From assembly GCA_030248225.1 (NCBI GenBank), contig JASANE010029289.1:1-64000 (forward strand): DNA of 64,000 nucleotides, given 5' to 3'. The position numbers and the translations under genes are program-made. The DNA is from Trileptium ribeirensis. Lineage: Eukaryota > Nematoda > Enoplea > Enoplida > Thoracostomopsidae. The notes below the pieces were generated by a model. The model was not told the DNA's origin. It ran no database searches and saw only the letters and a program-made list of their open reading frames with translations. Below are positions 35,007 through 50,000 of the stretch, one piece after another. The stretch's first letter is position 1. Each line of letters begins with the position of its first letter.

Positions 35007-38000
35007 CTAAAACAAAAAAATAAACGCGGGCAGTAGTAGCATCATGGTAATTTGAACATAATTTTACGAAGGTCAACACGTTGACATATTTAATGCAAAA
35101 TTTGCTAGTGTGACATAGTCAGCCGATCGAAAATTTCACAAAAGCAGCCAGCCACCAATAAACACTCCGCAACGTAATTTATTTAGCACATATTCTTAGG
35201 CAAACCAAACATTCACGAGGAGCCAACAAATATGTAAATTTCTTTTCAGTCAGCGCACCTCAAATCTTAGTTAGAACGCCCAAGGACAAAACTGCACTGC
35301 CCAAATTCAAGGAAAGACATGCAATGAGTATACATTATAAATATAACTAATATATGAATACAAAACACGAATACCTATTCATAGGTACCCAGGTCCGCTG
35401 GTTTAGGGGTGGTGATAGAAGGTTCTGGTTTCGGCGACGAGCGAGTACCCAGAAGTTTTCCCCAGTCTCCAAAAATTTCCTTGTAATTTGCTCCAATTTA
35501 GTTATAATTTGTGAATTTTGCTCATAAATTCCTAAAATTCAGTGTACGTGCTAAAATTTTGTGCAGTGTCTTTAGGGGATAATATGCCTTAGGGAGTCCG
35601 ATTATTCGGAGTAACCCCCCTATATATTATATACACCATATTTATTTATTATACGTATATAAAAACCAGTAGGTTAGGTTTGACCGACAACTGCGACAAA
35701 GAGTAAAGGCTTGCTCACACGCTAAAACTTTTTGCTCAAACTTTGACTGGAATTTGCAACTGAAAAAATAAAGCTAATCGCACTGCTTCAAAGCCTGAGC
35801 TTCAACCTTTTTCAGGATAAATGTTTTGCTTTTGCCTGATTGGTTAAAGCAATAAAAGTATGAACAGTGTTCACACGTTCAAACTCACTCAAAAATGCAT
35901 AAAACATTCTTTCAAATTTTTGAGAAAAAAGTTTGAACGAGTGAACGCACCTGTGTTTTGCTCCACCAAAGTCACAGCACCAGAGTAACCAGATCTATAG
36001 CTCAATATTTCAACCGGGAACAACGGATAAGTGATCTAGTCATCGTTTAAGCATCACAATCCAGAGCTGCGTGCAAAACTGGCGTTCCGCCAGGTGCAGA
36101 AAGGGTTGGAAAAATTGCTGTAATGATTGCAGGCTAGCTTCTGATTCACTAAGCGTGCCCCTTGGTTGGTCGAAGCACAAATTTCAAGTTGCAGCTAGTG
36201 AGTGCACAAAAGCGATAGCTATTTTACTAACTATGTTTTAATTTAGCAAAACTATTAGCTCTAAATGTGTGTTCGTATGGCTGAAATGGCGTCCAAATCC
36301 ATTACTTCTTCGAGTAGTGACAGGCGTAGTCGTGCTGAGATTGTTTTGGGCTATTCTAAAGGACACCAAGTGAGCACAGTTCCTATCTAACAAAAAGCCG
36401 TGCGTAAAAACACCCAAGATATTTTATGTTGGATGCAAATAAAAAATTTGTCGTCTTGGTCTCATTAGGGAAAAAATCCACTCGATTTTAACTGCTATTG
36501 AACGCGATGATTTGTGAATCTAAAATACTGTTTGTAGTGATTTAGAAATTTAAATCAGTCCTGGTTCGTTGGACAGTTCGGGATTTATGAATATGTCTGC
36601 AATGTACTGGTTGAATCTTAGATCAATCGCCACTACGAAGATCCGATGAAAATCGTTACACCCTTCTGATTTCCCACATTATATTAGGTATGTGAAGGTC
36701 GATTTAGGCTTACACACCCCAGGATTTATGAAGCCTTGGCGGCGTTTAGGCCCAAATCAAACGCGACGTACCGCGCGTGTTAGCATGGGACATCTGGTGA
36801 GTGCCATGCTCTTCATAACAGTTGAATATCATCAGCTTTTGCTATTAGCGATTTGCTTTTGGGTGACGCTACTTTTTAATACGATCAAGAATAATAGTCG
36901 TTAGTTTTTTCTTCTAAATATCAACTGTGTTTCGGATTTTGGCAGCACACAATTTCAAAATAAAATTTGCGTAATGAGACCAAGTTCCGAGCGAGCAGCG
37001 GCCAATTGAGGTGAGCCCTGTATACTATGTTGAAAGCTTAAATCGTGTATCCGATAAAAGGCTACTTAAAAACAAATCCACGGGTTTAAGCTCGCTCCAA
37101 TAAAAAATTTTACAATAACACATTCTTGAAATAAAGTTTAAAAGTTTTCAAATATGGTCAGTTGTTGGTTTAAATATTTTATTTAATGTTTTAATCCATA
37201 TAGCCAAACGTATGGTTTTGGAGAGCACATAGTACGGATGTATCAACACCATGCGTACATCTAGCGTATAGTTCAAACAATATCCTGGGGCCAATGGAAC
37301 TTAAGTAAAGCCTGTGACTGTAGTCTTTGAAGCAACTGAACATCGCCCACTTTGAACCCACTGAACATCACAGGGGGCACCGCAGGTTCCTTAACGTCGA
37401 GACCTTCCAACGCGTGAAAGTTTCGCTTTTCCGAGTTTTGTTATAGCTGTATCCAACACAATTATTTCTAAAAGGCTGTATGAAATATAAAATTGCCTCA
37501 CAGATTATATATCGAAGGTGAAAATAGAAATCAAGTTAACTATTTCGAAACCCATTATAATTATCCATAGCAGCTTATAGCATTATACTTTCCGATAACA
37601 GCACACATAAGTAGCAAAAAGAACAAAACATTTATATATAAAAATTTATAATACGACAACCATCAACTGCTATATACTCGTACAACCGAAAGAACACACA
37701 TTTGCACAAAAGATAATTGCATAAAACTAGTAACTCTATCGAGATTGCAGAGCGTAGTGAAGCATAGGTACACCTACGTCTTATGTGTGCACAGCCAACC
37801 AACTTTCGATAGCATACGCCGATATGCTATATGTGGACATTACAATATCGCACAAGTTAGAACAAAACATACACCGTCAATAAGTTTCACATGCCCGAAA
37901 ACCCCCAAGTGCAAGCTGTCAGTCACCCAGGACGTCACAAAAAAATTAAGAATTTTGGGTCGAGGAACCATGGAAGCGCTATGCCCCCGTACCCATGGAA

Positions 38001-41000
38001 CTATGAGTCGCAGAGAAAAACTAACACCGGCAATGAGTTTCCCATGCCTGAAAATCCTCAGGTGAAACTTTTCGGCCGCCCACGACGTCAGACCAATTTT
38101 TTGAATTTTGGGTCGAGGAACCACGAGGATGCCATACCTGAAACGCCATACCGCCAGAACCGGTGCCTTAATCGAAAAACAAAAAAGGCATCGGCATTTA
38201 CCACTGTACTATTAAATAAAACGGACCATAGAAAAAATTCGTAAGTTAATATAAAAATAACCTTGCTTCCGTGAAGGATACTAAAATTGTGTATAAACCC
38301 TCATTATGATCTCTGACCAAGAACCATGGGGGGCATAACACCATACCCGTGAAACCGTATGTCACACAGCAAAATCAATGCCGGAAATGAGTTTGCCACG
38401 CCCGAAAACCCCCAAGTGCAACTTTTCAGCCGCCCAGGCCGTCAGAAAAACATTTTCGAACTTTGGGTCGAGGCACCATGGGGGCGCCATACGCCGTACC
38501 TCAAACCCCATAACTCCAGAACCGGGAGCTTACTCGAAAAACGCTTCAGTGAAAGGTACTAAATGGGCAAAAACCCACATTTTGACTCCTTACCCCGAAC
38601 CAGACACCAAATCAAAAAAGCATGGGGATGTACAAAATCGTCTATGCCGGTTCCAATGAGCCCAAGAAAAAGAAAACCCATGAAATACACGTGCTGGACA
38701 TTGAAAACCAAACTATCGTATTCAGTGCTTAGATAAATCCATAAATAGACCATGCCTGATGCACTGCACACAATATATAACCAAACAAATTAAAACACAT
38801 TACATTTTGAAAATCTGGTTCGTCAACCGTAACTCTTGCAACACCATGAAAGGGTATAATATTGTCCATTTGGACTCTACATAGCAAATCCGTCGAATCC
38901 AGCGTGCTTAATAACCTACTAGTTATTCACTGTATGGTAAAAGCACGAAATAACATGCCAAAATTTGAAAAATCTAAATCTCAAAGCAAAGGCGCGAGGA
39001 ACCATATTCGTACCCACAGCGTCCCAGGAGAAGTACCATAAAAAATTGTATCAGCCGAAGCCGTATATCTCAATGAGCTGATAATTTGTGGTTGTCTTAG
39101 TTTTTCAACATGACACCTGCGTCGCGAGATATGGGCTGCGAAACACAGGTACCTGTATGGCAAGATTTGGCAAAAACCCCTTAAAAACCTGTTTTTGCCA
39201 TTTTGACCCGGAACATAGGGTCGGCGCTGTTCGGGTTCTACTAATGGGCACATGCTCATCACTTTTGCTGTCGAACAAGAAATTTATTGAAATCCGTTCA
39301 TCCGAAAATGAGTCGTGAATGATAGTCAGACAAAAAAATAAATTTTCACGATTTTTCCAATAGCGCTCTCACTGGGAACTCCGCTACCTTCGTTCGCTCT
39401 GTTGCAATAATAACAGTACAATATGTACTGATATAGAGAGGGTAAATTGCTCTATAAAACGAGACCAATAACGCTCAGATAACTCAAGCGGTTATGGAGA
39501 TAATGCCGTTTTGATTCTTTTGGTTTTCATGGGTCCATTCAAAACAAATTTTGACGCACAAATTATTTCAAGACTGCGATGCAACATTCGTTTCTGCAAT
39601 CTGTCTCCGAAACACACACAATAATAATGACTTTAACAGCTCTGACAAAGCGGCTTTTAAGAGAAAAACATTCAAAAAACACATTTACGTTCGTCAAAAT
39701 CGTCATCAACGTTTACTGACTCAATGCGAGTGTGCAGTCAAGCTACACGACAGTTTATCCGAAATATCGAAGTAACCTTCGAATAAACATTTCGCTCCTG
39801 CAGCGGAAAGATCAAATCATTTTAAGAACAGAGGCAGTTAGGGTGCGGGTACGCCACCAAACACACCTTCGATTCGACCGTCACCACCACCATCGCCGAG
39901 ATATTGCGCTCAATGTGCATGTCACTATCATTTCAATCCCAAATAAGTGATATACACACACAGTAAATATTGCTTTTTTAATAAAATGACCAGCTCACAA
40001 CGATTAGTATAAATAATTATAAGTATGAAGGAGAAGATATTATATAATGACGAAAACGGTATCCTGGGAAAATAGTTTATGACATTATTGCATTCTCACT
40101 GAAATGACAGTAGTATTATCGACATTATAAAAATAACAAAACACAGAACTGCAGCGATTATAGTTCGAAAATAGTCTCAAAACAGTAATATTTTCTTTTC
40201 AAGTTTATAGTGTTTAGTGGTATTTAAACTAGTTTTTGGCGGCAAAAGTACACCACTACATAGATGTTGGAAGGTAGATGACATGTTCAGAAAAATTAAG
40301 ACCCTCAGACACTTTCAAATGAGTATAACTTGGCCTCTTCCCAAATATTTGTTACAATATTTGGACTCTCGAGTCTAATTTATTGTCAAAAATTAATTTT
40401 CTACTTTACACGATGAAGCTCTGTAACATTTATGAATTAGCAAGAAAGCGCTATCCCTTCGATGCTCACAAATGATGTACGTTTGAGAATGCTCAAATTT
40501 TATTTGAAATGTGTTCAAAAGTTGCTAGAGATCCATTCGAAAAATTTAGCCCGTTTTTGTTCAAATTTGTTCGACCAATCCTAGCTTTTTCAAAGAAAGC
40601 TAAATTTAGTTCCTTCGAAACTCGACTATCATGTCTGGTGAGTACCGCGCAAATAGCATACTTCGCACAGACTAATAATAAACTGTTAAAACAGCTGAGT
40701 TCCCGAATCAAACACTGATTTTGCATCCACTGACTTCCAAAACCATGGCTTAAAAATAGTGCTAGGTTCTATGTGTCCGACTCGAAAGCATACATTACGT
40801 TGGTCCATACTTGCGAAACATATGTTTGCATTGAGGTGCCGTAGGTAAAATTTAGCGCTTGAAGAACCCTTAATTCCGTTATGAAAACAATCATGTTTTG
40901 TGATACCTCAAAGCAAAGCGTAATGTTCGATTTAAGCTCAAAACTTTTACAGATATAACCAGACTAGTCATACCGAAAATTCCGCTAACTACCCACCTGC

Positions 41001-44000
41001 AAATCACGCAACAGCTCTTCGTGTTCTGTTCGTCGAGCAAAACAAAAATCGGAAACTTTTTGCTGAAGCCGAACCAGCAACGGCGTTAAATCGTTGTAAA
41101 ATTTTGTTCCTTCTTGTAGATTTCCACGTAGCTCCATGTACGCATCGTGACCAGCCGCCAACTGTTTCAACATCGTTTCTCGAGCGCCTCCCTGGGATCC
41201 GATTGCTGCAACAAATTCACTATTTGCCGACTGGATTTCACTCATCAGGCGCTCCTGAAAAAAATATAAAATAATGTAATAACAAAATGCAGCATAAAAA
41301 TTTGTACTTAATTAATACTCCTAACTGAATTTCTCAATGAGCTCAATCAATGTTGGATTGTTGAATCAAAAAACTGCATTGAAAACCAATGTCAGTTCAT
41401 TTAACAATAAATTGTAGTCGCAGAAAAAGTGAGAACTAGCCCTTACAAAATATAAACAACCACCTTAAACAATGTCCGCATCTTTCTAAAGCAATTATAA
41501 AAAATTCTAGACACACTACATTCATTAACTGCGTTTGTACTTCGACGTAAAACGTAAAAAAAACTTGCCTGTTCCTTTATGCTGGATGTAACTCTCTCGC
41601 GAATAGGTCCAAACAACGTATTTAACTGTTCGTTTGATAGTTGTTCTTCGCCAATTAGACCGCTTTCTGCAAGCGCACGAAGAAACGTTGAAGTCATATC
41701 CGTGTTTGTTTCCTGAAAATCTAATTATCGGGTTTCTCATCTTCAAAAAATAATATAACACGAATTCGCCGGAAGTGTAGGTAGCAGTCTGAAAATTTAT
41801 CAGGTGAAAGACACAATTGTTGCTCAGAGCCAGAATTCTCCGCCAAAATTACGCAAAATTCCCGGACACCGTTGTTGTTACAGCTTACTTCCTGGCTTCT
41901 CCCAATAGGGGAGTGGCCTCCAGGTATGTCGACCTCACAAGTTACCTTAGTTCATGGCACCCGGGTAAGCTTTAACTTTCCCTATTCACGCACCATGTTA
42001 TTTAGGTAGTTTCCTGCAGTGCCAAAAATTTGGGGAATTTTTATTTTTTGAGCTAAAAAATATACGGTATTTCATTATTTTGGCTAAAAAATCCAAAAAA
42101 TTTTCCTGCAGAACGAAAAAGAGCTTATGCTTGTCATTTTAAAAATACCCATAATTGCAGTTGGTCGTTTAGTTTGCATTTATTTGACGTTTTCTGGCAG
42201 TTACAGTACTTTTTAGTCCATCAAGGCCGTATGTTCAGCGCTACCCAGTTCCGAAGTATTTAGAGCCCCAGCGTATTTCCCCAAGCATAAGTTTGGTAGC
42301 TTGGAGAAGCCAGATTACATACGTAACCATGTACTATGACTACGTACGATTACATGTCTGATAACTCTATTCTATATAACTGGGAATTAATTGTCCATTG
42401 TCCTGTGAGAAACTTTGTGACAATTCTCATACGGTCATCACTTTATTTGCCACTGCACGGTACTCGAATGCTGCACCAATGTTCACTGACGCTATGGATA
42501 GCCAAGGCAGCTATAAGAATTTAGCTAAAATACATAGGACTAAATGTATTTTTGCTTCAATTGTCGTCGGGCCACACTAATAGCTGAACACAAAATGTTC
42601 TACATAATGATACGCTGGATCATAAAAATACACATCTGGCCTGTCCACAAAGAAAAGTAGGGGTACTTCTGGATCCCATGTTCATTTCCAGAGGAAATTT
42701 CGTAGTGGGTGGGAAAAGTTTTACTCTTAAACTGTTAAATATTTCCTTATTTTCATTGATTTTACCTTCGTGCAAGTATTTTCAGGGTATAAAATGACGT
42801 TTTAGCATTAGAAATAGTGGTAATTAATGTTTAAAAAACACAAAAAAAAACATAAATTTGGAGACATTAAAAATTATGACTTTACAGAACATGTTATGGC
42901 GGCCGAGTGGGGGACGGACATGGGAAAATGGGAAATGGTGGTCCCCACCCTCCCCCTTGCTGTGGATGGTCAGCATACAATATTGTTGATTTCGGCACAA
43001 CATACTACACAACGCTGTTAACGATTAAAACATAAGAACGTCAAGCCTGTTGATATAAAAAAGACGTAAAGTGCACTCGGCGCGTCAATTTATGGTGTAA
43101 ACGGAGGGCTAAAAATTTTAAAAAACATAACATTTCCCATCTAAGATGTCTGCTAACATCACCAAAAATTTAGCTCCAGTGTTGATAAAATTTTGATGAG
43201 TGACACATTTTATCGAACCTCTTGCCCGGGGACGGTTAGCTGCATTTTGGCAATAGCTAAATGCGGTATGGGGACGACGACCCTTAAAGAGTAGCCTCTC
43301 AACCCACTAAAAGCACCTGTGGTTTACACTTCACATCGAGCATAACCGTTTTAAAATTTCGAAAATTTATAAAAAACCACTTTACCTTTAGTTCATTTTC
43401 GATGTCCGTTCGATCGTTCTTAATCGCTTCAACCCGAGTACACAGTTCCTTCAAACGAATCACAGCCGGATTTCCCGCTGCACCACCTGAACCGCCTACT
43501 GTCGGAATGCCCGCAACTAGCTCGGACTCCGGCTTGCTAAGCGACGTAATACCCGGTTTGTTGGCGTCAAATTTTCCTCGAACTATGCCGTCTGAAAATG
43601 TATTCAACAATGTGATAGACCAATCCAAGACGTTACACTGTAATACATAAACAAGCTCTCTAAATAAGTAGCCGGAAGCAAACGTTCCAAGATTACAACC
43701 ACGTGGCTTACCGTCTATCTACAGTTCATGCCTCATACTGAAGACAACAAACATTCAAGCATGGACCGAAACATCTTAATTACTTTCCTCGATAATTTTC
43801 CATTCCGAAATACAGTACTCTCCAGAAATGAGTGTCACCTTTCGAACAAATAAACATCAGACAGAAATCACACAAAATTTATTTATTCAAGAACAACACT
43901 CAAACACTTTTCGAACTATGCGATCATATTTAAAAGGAACATGTCAAAATTCCGAAAACGTCTCGAACAAGATTTTGAACTTTTCAAGTGAACATCGAAC

Positions 44001-47000
44001 GAACAGCATTTATTTCTGGCGAGTACTGTAGGTATAGCACTTTAACAGCATGTACATTCGTACACAATTTAAGCATTAAGTTTTAGGAAACAATTCCTAA
44101 GTTTAAACAAGTTATTGATAGAGTGAGACTCAATGTTCTCCTCAAAATACAAAAACGCGAAACCGATTTTAAAACTACAGTGATGACCAAGGTTTTATGT
44201 AGCTTTTCATGAATGCAAAAGAGAATTATGTGCGTTTCATGTTATTTCCAAGAATTTAATGTAATAAACATGTTCCACATTTATTGATATTAAAAAATTG
44301 AAAAAGTATTTTGTGAGATTATAAAAATATAGATAAATCCGCAGGGTTTAAAATAGTTTTTGATAACAAATCGCTGCCGTAATTCAGCTCCATTCTCTAC
44401 TTCCATCGAAAATTTGACGCTACTTTCAAAAATCCACTAGCGATTTTAATCGTTATGTAAGCTGAAGCTGCGAGCCGTGAAAGATCAAGAACAATCCTAA
44501 AAAACTATCATTTAGATATTGTAAATTAACACTAAAAGTGTTGTTAATGCAGTTTCTATGAAAACAAACAGTAAGCTTGCGAGAGCAGCTAATCATGGAA
44601 CCGATGAAATTTATCAACTTGCCTGCATTGGCAGCGGTATCTAAGATGCCACGATACTTGCCGACTTCTTGCCAAAGCGGGTCAGTAAGCTTCGCCGACG
44701 GTAAACGCGACCATTTTTCTTTATATTGCGCACGATATTTATCATCCAAATCTTTCTCCTCGTTTAAGAGTCGCGTGGTTTCGTCTAGGATTTCCCTAAA
44801 AATAATGTCTACGATAACGGAGTTACAGATTAATTTAAAACTTTTGGTAGTTCTATGCTAAACAATGTCATCTAGCTGGCCTGTCCACAGCCCTCTGAAA
44901 AGTGGGGGGAAACTTGGGGGGGCCATGTTCATTCTCGGGGGAAATTTCACAGTTGGGGGGGATAAATTTTGCTTAAAAATACAAAATATTTCCATATTTT
45001 TACTACTGTGAACGTACTTTCAAGCTAAAAACAATATTTTAGCATTATAAATAGTGGTAATTAATTTTTAAAAAACAATTTGCAAACAAAGAACTTAAAT
45101 TTTCAGACATAAAAAATTTTTGGAATTAGTTGAACATGGGGGGTTTCGGCCGAGTGGGGGGGACGGACATGGGGAAAAATCTCACGAACGTGGGGGATTT
45201 GGAAAGTGGGGGTCCCCCCATCCCCCACTGTGGACAGGCCAGTCTAGTAGAACAAACTATGTTAAACATAATAGATACGATCCAGCAAACGTATCAGCTA
45301 CAAAATGACCGGAATTCATGCGCTGTCAATATCCACTGCAAAAAACTGAACATTTCTGTGGTTTAGCCCATTATAGAGTACACGACAAAAATGGCTGTCG
45401 CATTTCGAGCGGGTGAATTTGAATCAAAGGCGAGTTTGCGAACGAGCAGAGAGCGAATCTCGAGCCAGCAAGTAATTTTTGTCGAGTACTGCACCCACAT
45501 TAATTGAGCCGTCTTATCCAAGGATTGCAAAAAACATGATATATGGTTTTGAACTGTACGAAAATCAAACGCGACAATAAAATAGCATTATTATGTTAAA
45601 TTCTTTGACTGAATTAACGCTAATTACAGGCAGATAGAAAGAACACTGAAAAATCGTTATAACTTGGATGATACGCGATTAACGCAGTAGTGTTCTTCAA
45701 AATTATTTGGATACGATACATTTTCGCTGTTCAACGTAGCAACGCAGGACATATGACAACAACGCAAAGGACGAGCTCATTTTTTCAGACGTGTCAGCAT
45801 CGAAATTAATCTGCTCTTTGTTTTTAGGGTTCGGTAGATGCAAAAGGTAAAATAGACAATTATAAATACAAATAAACTGCTAATGATAATTGTTGAAACG
45901 GAGTGATGGAAGCGAGCGAAGTTTGATTCTATAACATTTCTGGCGGCAAAAATCGTAAAAAAATTTAATGTCCGTCTGCAGAGATCATAACGCTTCACCG
46001 GATAGATGGACCTTCACAATTTTTCAATTTTTATCTGTTCACAATTTCAGTCCATTTGTCCCTTTTCACGGACGTTGACCCCGCTGACCACGTCTTGCGG
46101 TTCAAAATGTGCCCCAACGAACTCAAGGACCACATTTCGTGAAATTTGGTTACGCGATCTATTTCTAGGGATAGAGGCTTCGCAGCGCAAAACGAAGACT
46201 ATAGTCAAACCGTACCGAAATCAGCTCATCAAGAGCTACAACATTTGCTGTACATCACTTTTTTGGGTACCTCCCTGGGCCGCTATGCTACAGATGTGGT
46301 ATGTCGACATTTTTGCACCATTTTGTTTTGTAACGGCATTTTCGCTTTGCGAAATGTTACTGCAGTGTACGAGCGTCCTAACATAGGTTTCCGAACACGC
46401 TTCTTACAACGATATCGAAGTCACACACTTATGGTTGCTGTATGATTTTGTTCAGATGACATGAGATGCCTTAAAGTCTGCCGTCCTATTCTCGCAGAAG
46501 ATGTTTTTGCTTCTGTGGCAGGATGAGAGCGCCGAAACAATCTTATATATGTTTCCAAGCTTCCTGGACACTATGGTTTGTCGTATCGTGTCCTTCCAGG
46601 GATATAGATTGTTGCAGGGTCTGCCAACCTATTCTCACAGAACACATTTTAAATTTTATAGTATGTTATTGTGTGGTGTGAACACTGTTATATAGGTTTT
46701 CAAGCACGCCCAATACGATGGTATTCAAGTCAGAGACCTGTTATTGCTGTATCATTGAAACGGAGCAAATGAAGTGAGCGGAGTGTCCGCTGATGGCACT
46801 AGATGGAAAATCTTGTAAATTTCTTTTTTGCCTGTAGCTATCACTCATAACTTATTTTCGGATGGACGGATTTCGACAACTCGATAGCAAAAGTGATGAC
46901 GATATGCCCTTTAGTTGAACGCGAACAGCTTCGACCCCATCTTCCGGATCAAAGTGGCAAAAACATGTTTTTAGAATACTTTGCCAAATCTTGATATACG

Positions 47001-50000
47001 GGTACCAAATCTTTGATAGCCAATATTTGACACACATCGAAAAATGTCAATCATCTTATCGATACCTACAACTTTTATGACAACGGCTTTTTTGTGGAAC
47101 CACTGAATCAGCCGCTGTAGGCCCGAATATGGTTCGTCGAAACCTTTCCCAGGAATACCGATTTTTCAAATTTCGCAGTGTTATTGCTTGTTTTTACTTT
47201 ATAATACGTACCTATTAGGTTATTAAGCACGCTAAATACGATAGTTTGTTATCTACAGTACAACTTGACAATATTATACCTTCTCATGAAATTTCAACGG
47301 TTTTACGGTCTACGAACCCTATTTCCAAAATGTAGTGAGTTTTCATTTGTTTGGATACGCATTGCTTCCAGGGCATCAAGAATGGTCTATACATAAGTTA
47401 TTTGGCACGCTGAATACGAGAACATGGTTTGGTTATCTAGACTCCAGCACGATTATCTTATGCCTTTTCAGTTGTTTGGTTAAATATAGCGTACAGGTCA
47501 TCTAGAATTGTTTATACAGCTTTTCGGGTATGCTGAATATGATAGTTTGGTTATCTAGGGTCAAGGATGATAATTCTATGTTTTTTCATACGCATTTATT
47601 AAGTTTAGGGTCGATGAACTCGATTTCTAGAAAAACAGTCGGTATTCAGCAGTTTGGAACCTGGCATCAAAAATATATACTTAATATAGGGTTTTTTCGG
47701 TATTCCGAATCGGAATGCAATGATTTGGTTATTTAGAGTCCAGAGTGTCATATTTTATGTCTTTTAATGGGTGTTCAATGGGTTTAGAGTCAATGAGCCC
47801 GATTTCCAGAATATAGTCTGTCTTCAGTTGCTTGGTTACGTAGTGCGTATAGGTGATCAAGAGTTACGACAGTTTGGTAATCTAGAGACTAGCGCAAATA
47901 TTTTGCGCGTTGTCAGCTGTTTTCGATGGGCTTAGGGTCGACTAGGTTTTAGGATTTTCAATGGGTTCAGGGTTCAATCAGTTTTAGTGCGGTATATACA
48001 TCAAACATAAGTGTTACAGGTGACTAAAAATGTTTACTTATAAACTAAACCACGCTCGCTCCGTTTTACCCTCGCTTGAGATATACGACTGCGATTACAA
48101 GACTGTGGTCTTTAGTGTCCTACCATTTTCACACAACACATTTCAAATGGCACGAATACCAGCAACACATTCTAAGCACAAATACCAACTAAGATAATAT
48201 TTCATGCTTAGAATATTTCTTACTGGTCACACACGCTCCGTTTCCGCTTGCTTTCGAGATACTAGTAATACTACGAGGCTGCTGCATCGTAATGCTTTTA
48301 AACGCATTTGCGTGAGTGTGCTACTAAACGCGTTTGCGTGCGTCTGCGTTTAAATAAATGTTAGTGCGCTTTTTGCGCGTGCAGTTACTTACAGTTAATG
48401 GCTGTATGTGATTTGAAGCTTGAAACTAACTTATTTCGCTTTAGTAGACCCGGCAACTCGTTGATCATTCGGGACAGAGCATCAATACCACCTGCGGAGC
48501 GCACTGCGTTTGCCTTGTCTCTAAGCGATTGCGGCATTGCTTGCGCAGTACATGCGTCCTCCAAGGCAGCGGGTAAATTTAGCGATGCCAATATCCCGTT
48601 CATAACGTTTGAATCTAAAACAAACAAAAATATATGATTTTTCTGAAAGCGAGATAGACTAACATCCGAGAAGATATTATTTGAAACTGTTCGATGTTTT
48701 TTGCAACAAAATTGCTTTAATTTATTGTTTTCTTTACAAAGACTCACCGCCAAAAGAATAGGTTATTACATTTTGGCGTCTGTTTAAATCCACAAAATGT
48801 ACATATTTGATATTTAAGAAAACACGGAGTTAGTACGTTTGAAAGGTTAAATCGTCGTTTATATACACTGGAATTTACACCAAAAACCTTACATCTAGTG
48901 TCGCACTATAATTTCAGATAGCTCTATAGCCACGACACTGCAACAATAAGTAAAGGCACCTAAACTAAAAAAATTTCAGTTACAATACTTCTTGATGTCA
49001 CACAGTCGTTCTAATAGCATGGGCATCCAATGACAAAATCGGCAGAGTTACAGTGCATCAACAAATTCAATGGAAACGACTAGGAAACAACACTGTCACA
49101 TGTGAAAAATAAACAGGTGCTTCATTCGCTTGCAAGCCATAATAGAGTTATATGTTACGTTTGATAAATACCAACATTGTCTACGTGTATTCTAAATTTT
49201 ATTCGGGGAAAATCAGTGTTAATAATTAGCTGAACCGCACAACTGTCGAAGCTGAAAGGATAAGACTAAAAATCTTAAAACACGATTAAACCTGGATCTT
49301 AAAGATCCACCAATGTCGAGCACATATTATGAAAAGTATATTAGTACTAGTAGCCCGATAGTCCAGCGACAAAAAACCAAATCAAATTCTATACTAGTAT
49401 CTCGCAAGCGAGGGTGAAACCGAGCGAGCGTAATTTCATCAAGTGGACATTTTGTGTAAACACTTGTAACAGGCTGTGTGTTTGATGTATATACCATATG
49501 CACTAAAACCTTTGTAATCCAAAGCCCACAGAAAACTGTAAACCCGGGTCTACCCTACACTCATAGAAAACAACTTAGAATACATCAAGTTTTTGTACTG
49601 GTGGCTAGATAACCAAACCATCGAATCCATAAAGTTATAGACTATTATTGATGCTCCGCACGCAATATCTAACCAAACAAAATTTATTTTATTTAAGGAA
49701 AACTCACTACATGTCGGAAATCGGGTTCGTCTGCCATAAACCGTTTAAACCCAATTAGAAGGTATAATATAGTCAAGCTGGACTCTAGATAACAAAACCG
49801 TTGTATTCAGTGTGCGTGATAACCTAATATACATTCCTTGTGAAGTAAAAACATGAAATAACATGTCGAAATTTCTGGCAAAAAACCATATCCAGGCCCA
49901 CCGCGGCCCAGGAAGCGTGTCTCGATATACGGGCTGCAACAAACTGGTACCCGCATTGGCAAGTTTGGCAAAGAAACCTTGAAACCATGTTTTTGCCATT

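Noticed and set aside
37745..38659. Several 70-117-codon frames in overlapping registers
   Set aside because: They follow a three-copy non-coding repeat. Peptides are Pro/Arg-rich by composition and differ in every frame.
44590..44622. GT donor (ATCG/gttcca) for the ALIX exon at 44623
   Set aside because: Phase-compatible but a weak site that would insert seven residues where human and this protein otherwise align without gap. The GC donor with AG/GCAAGT is better.
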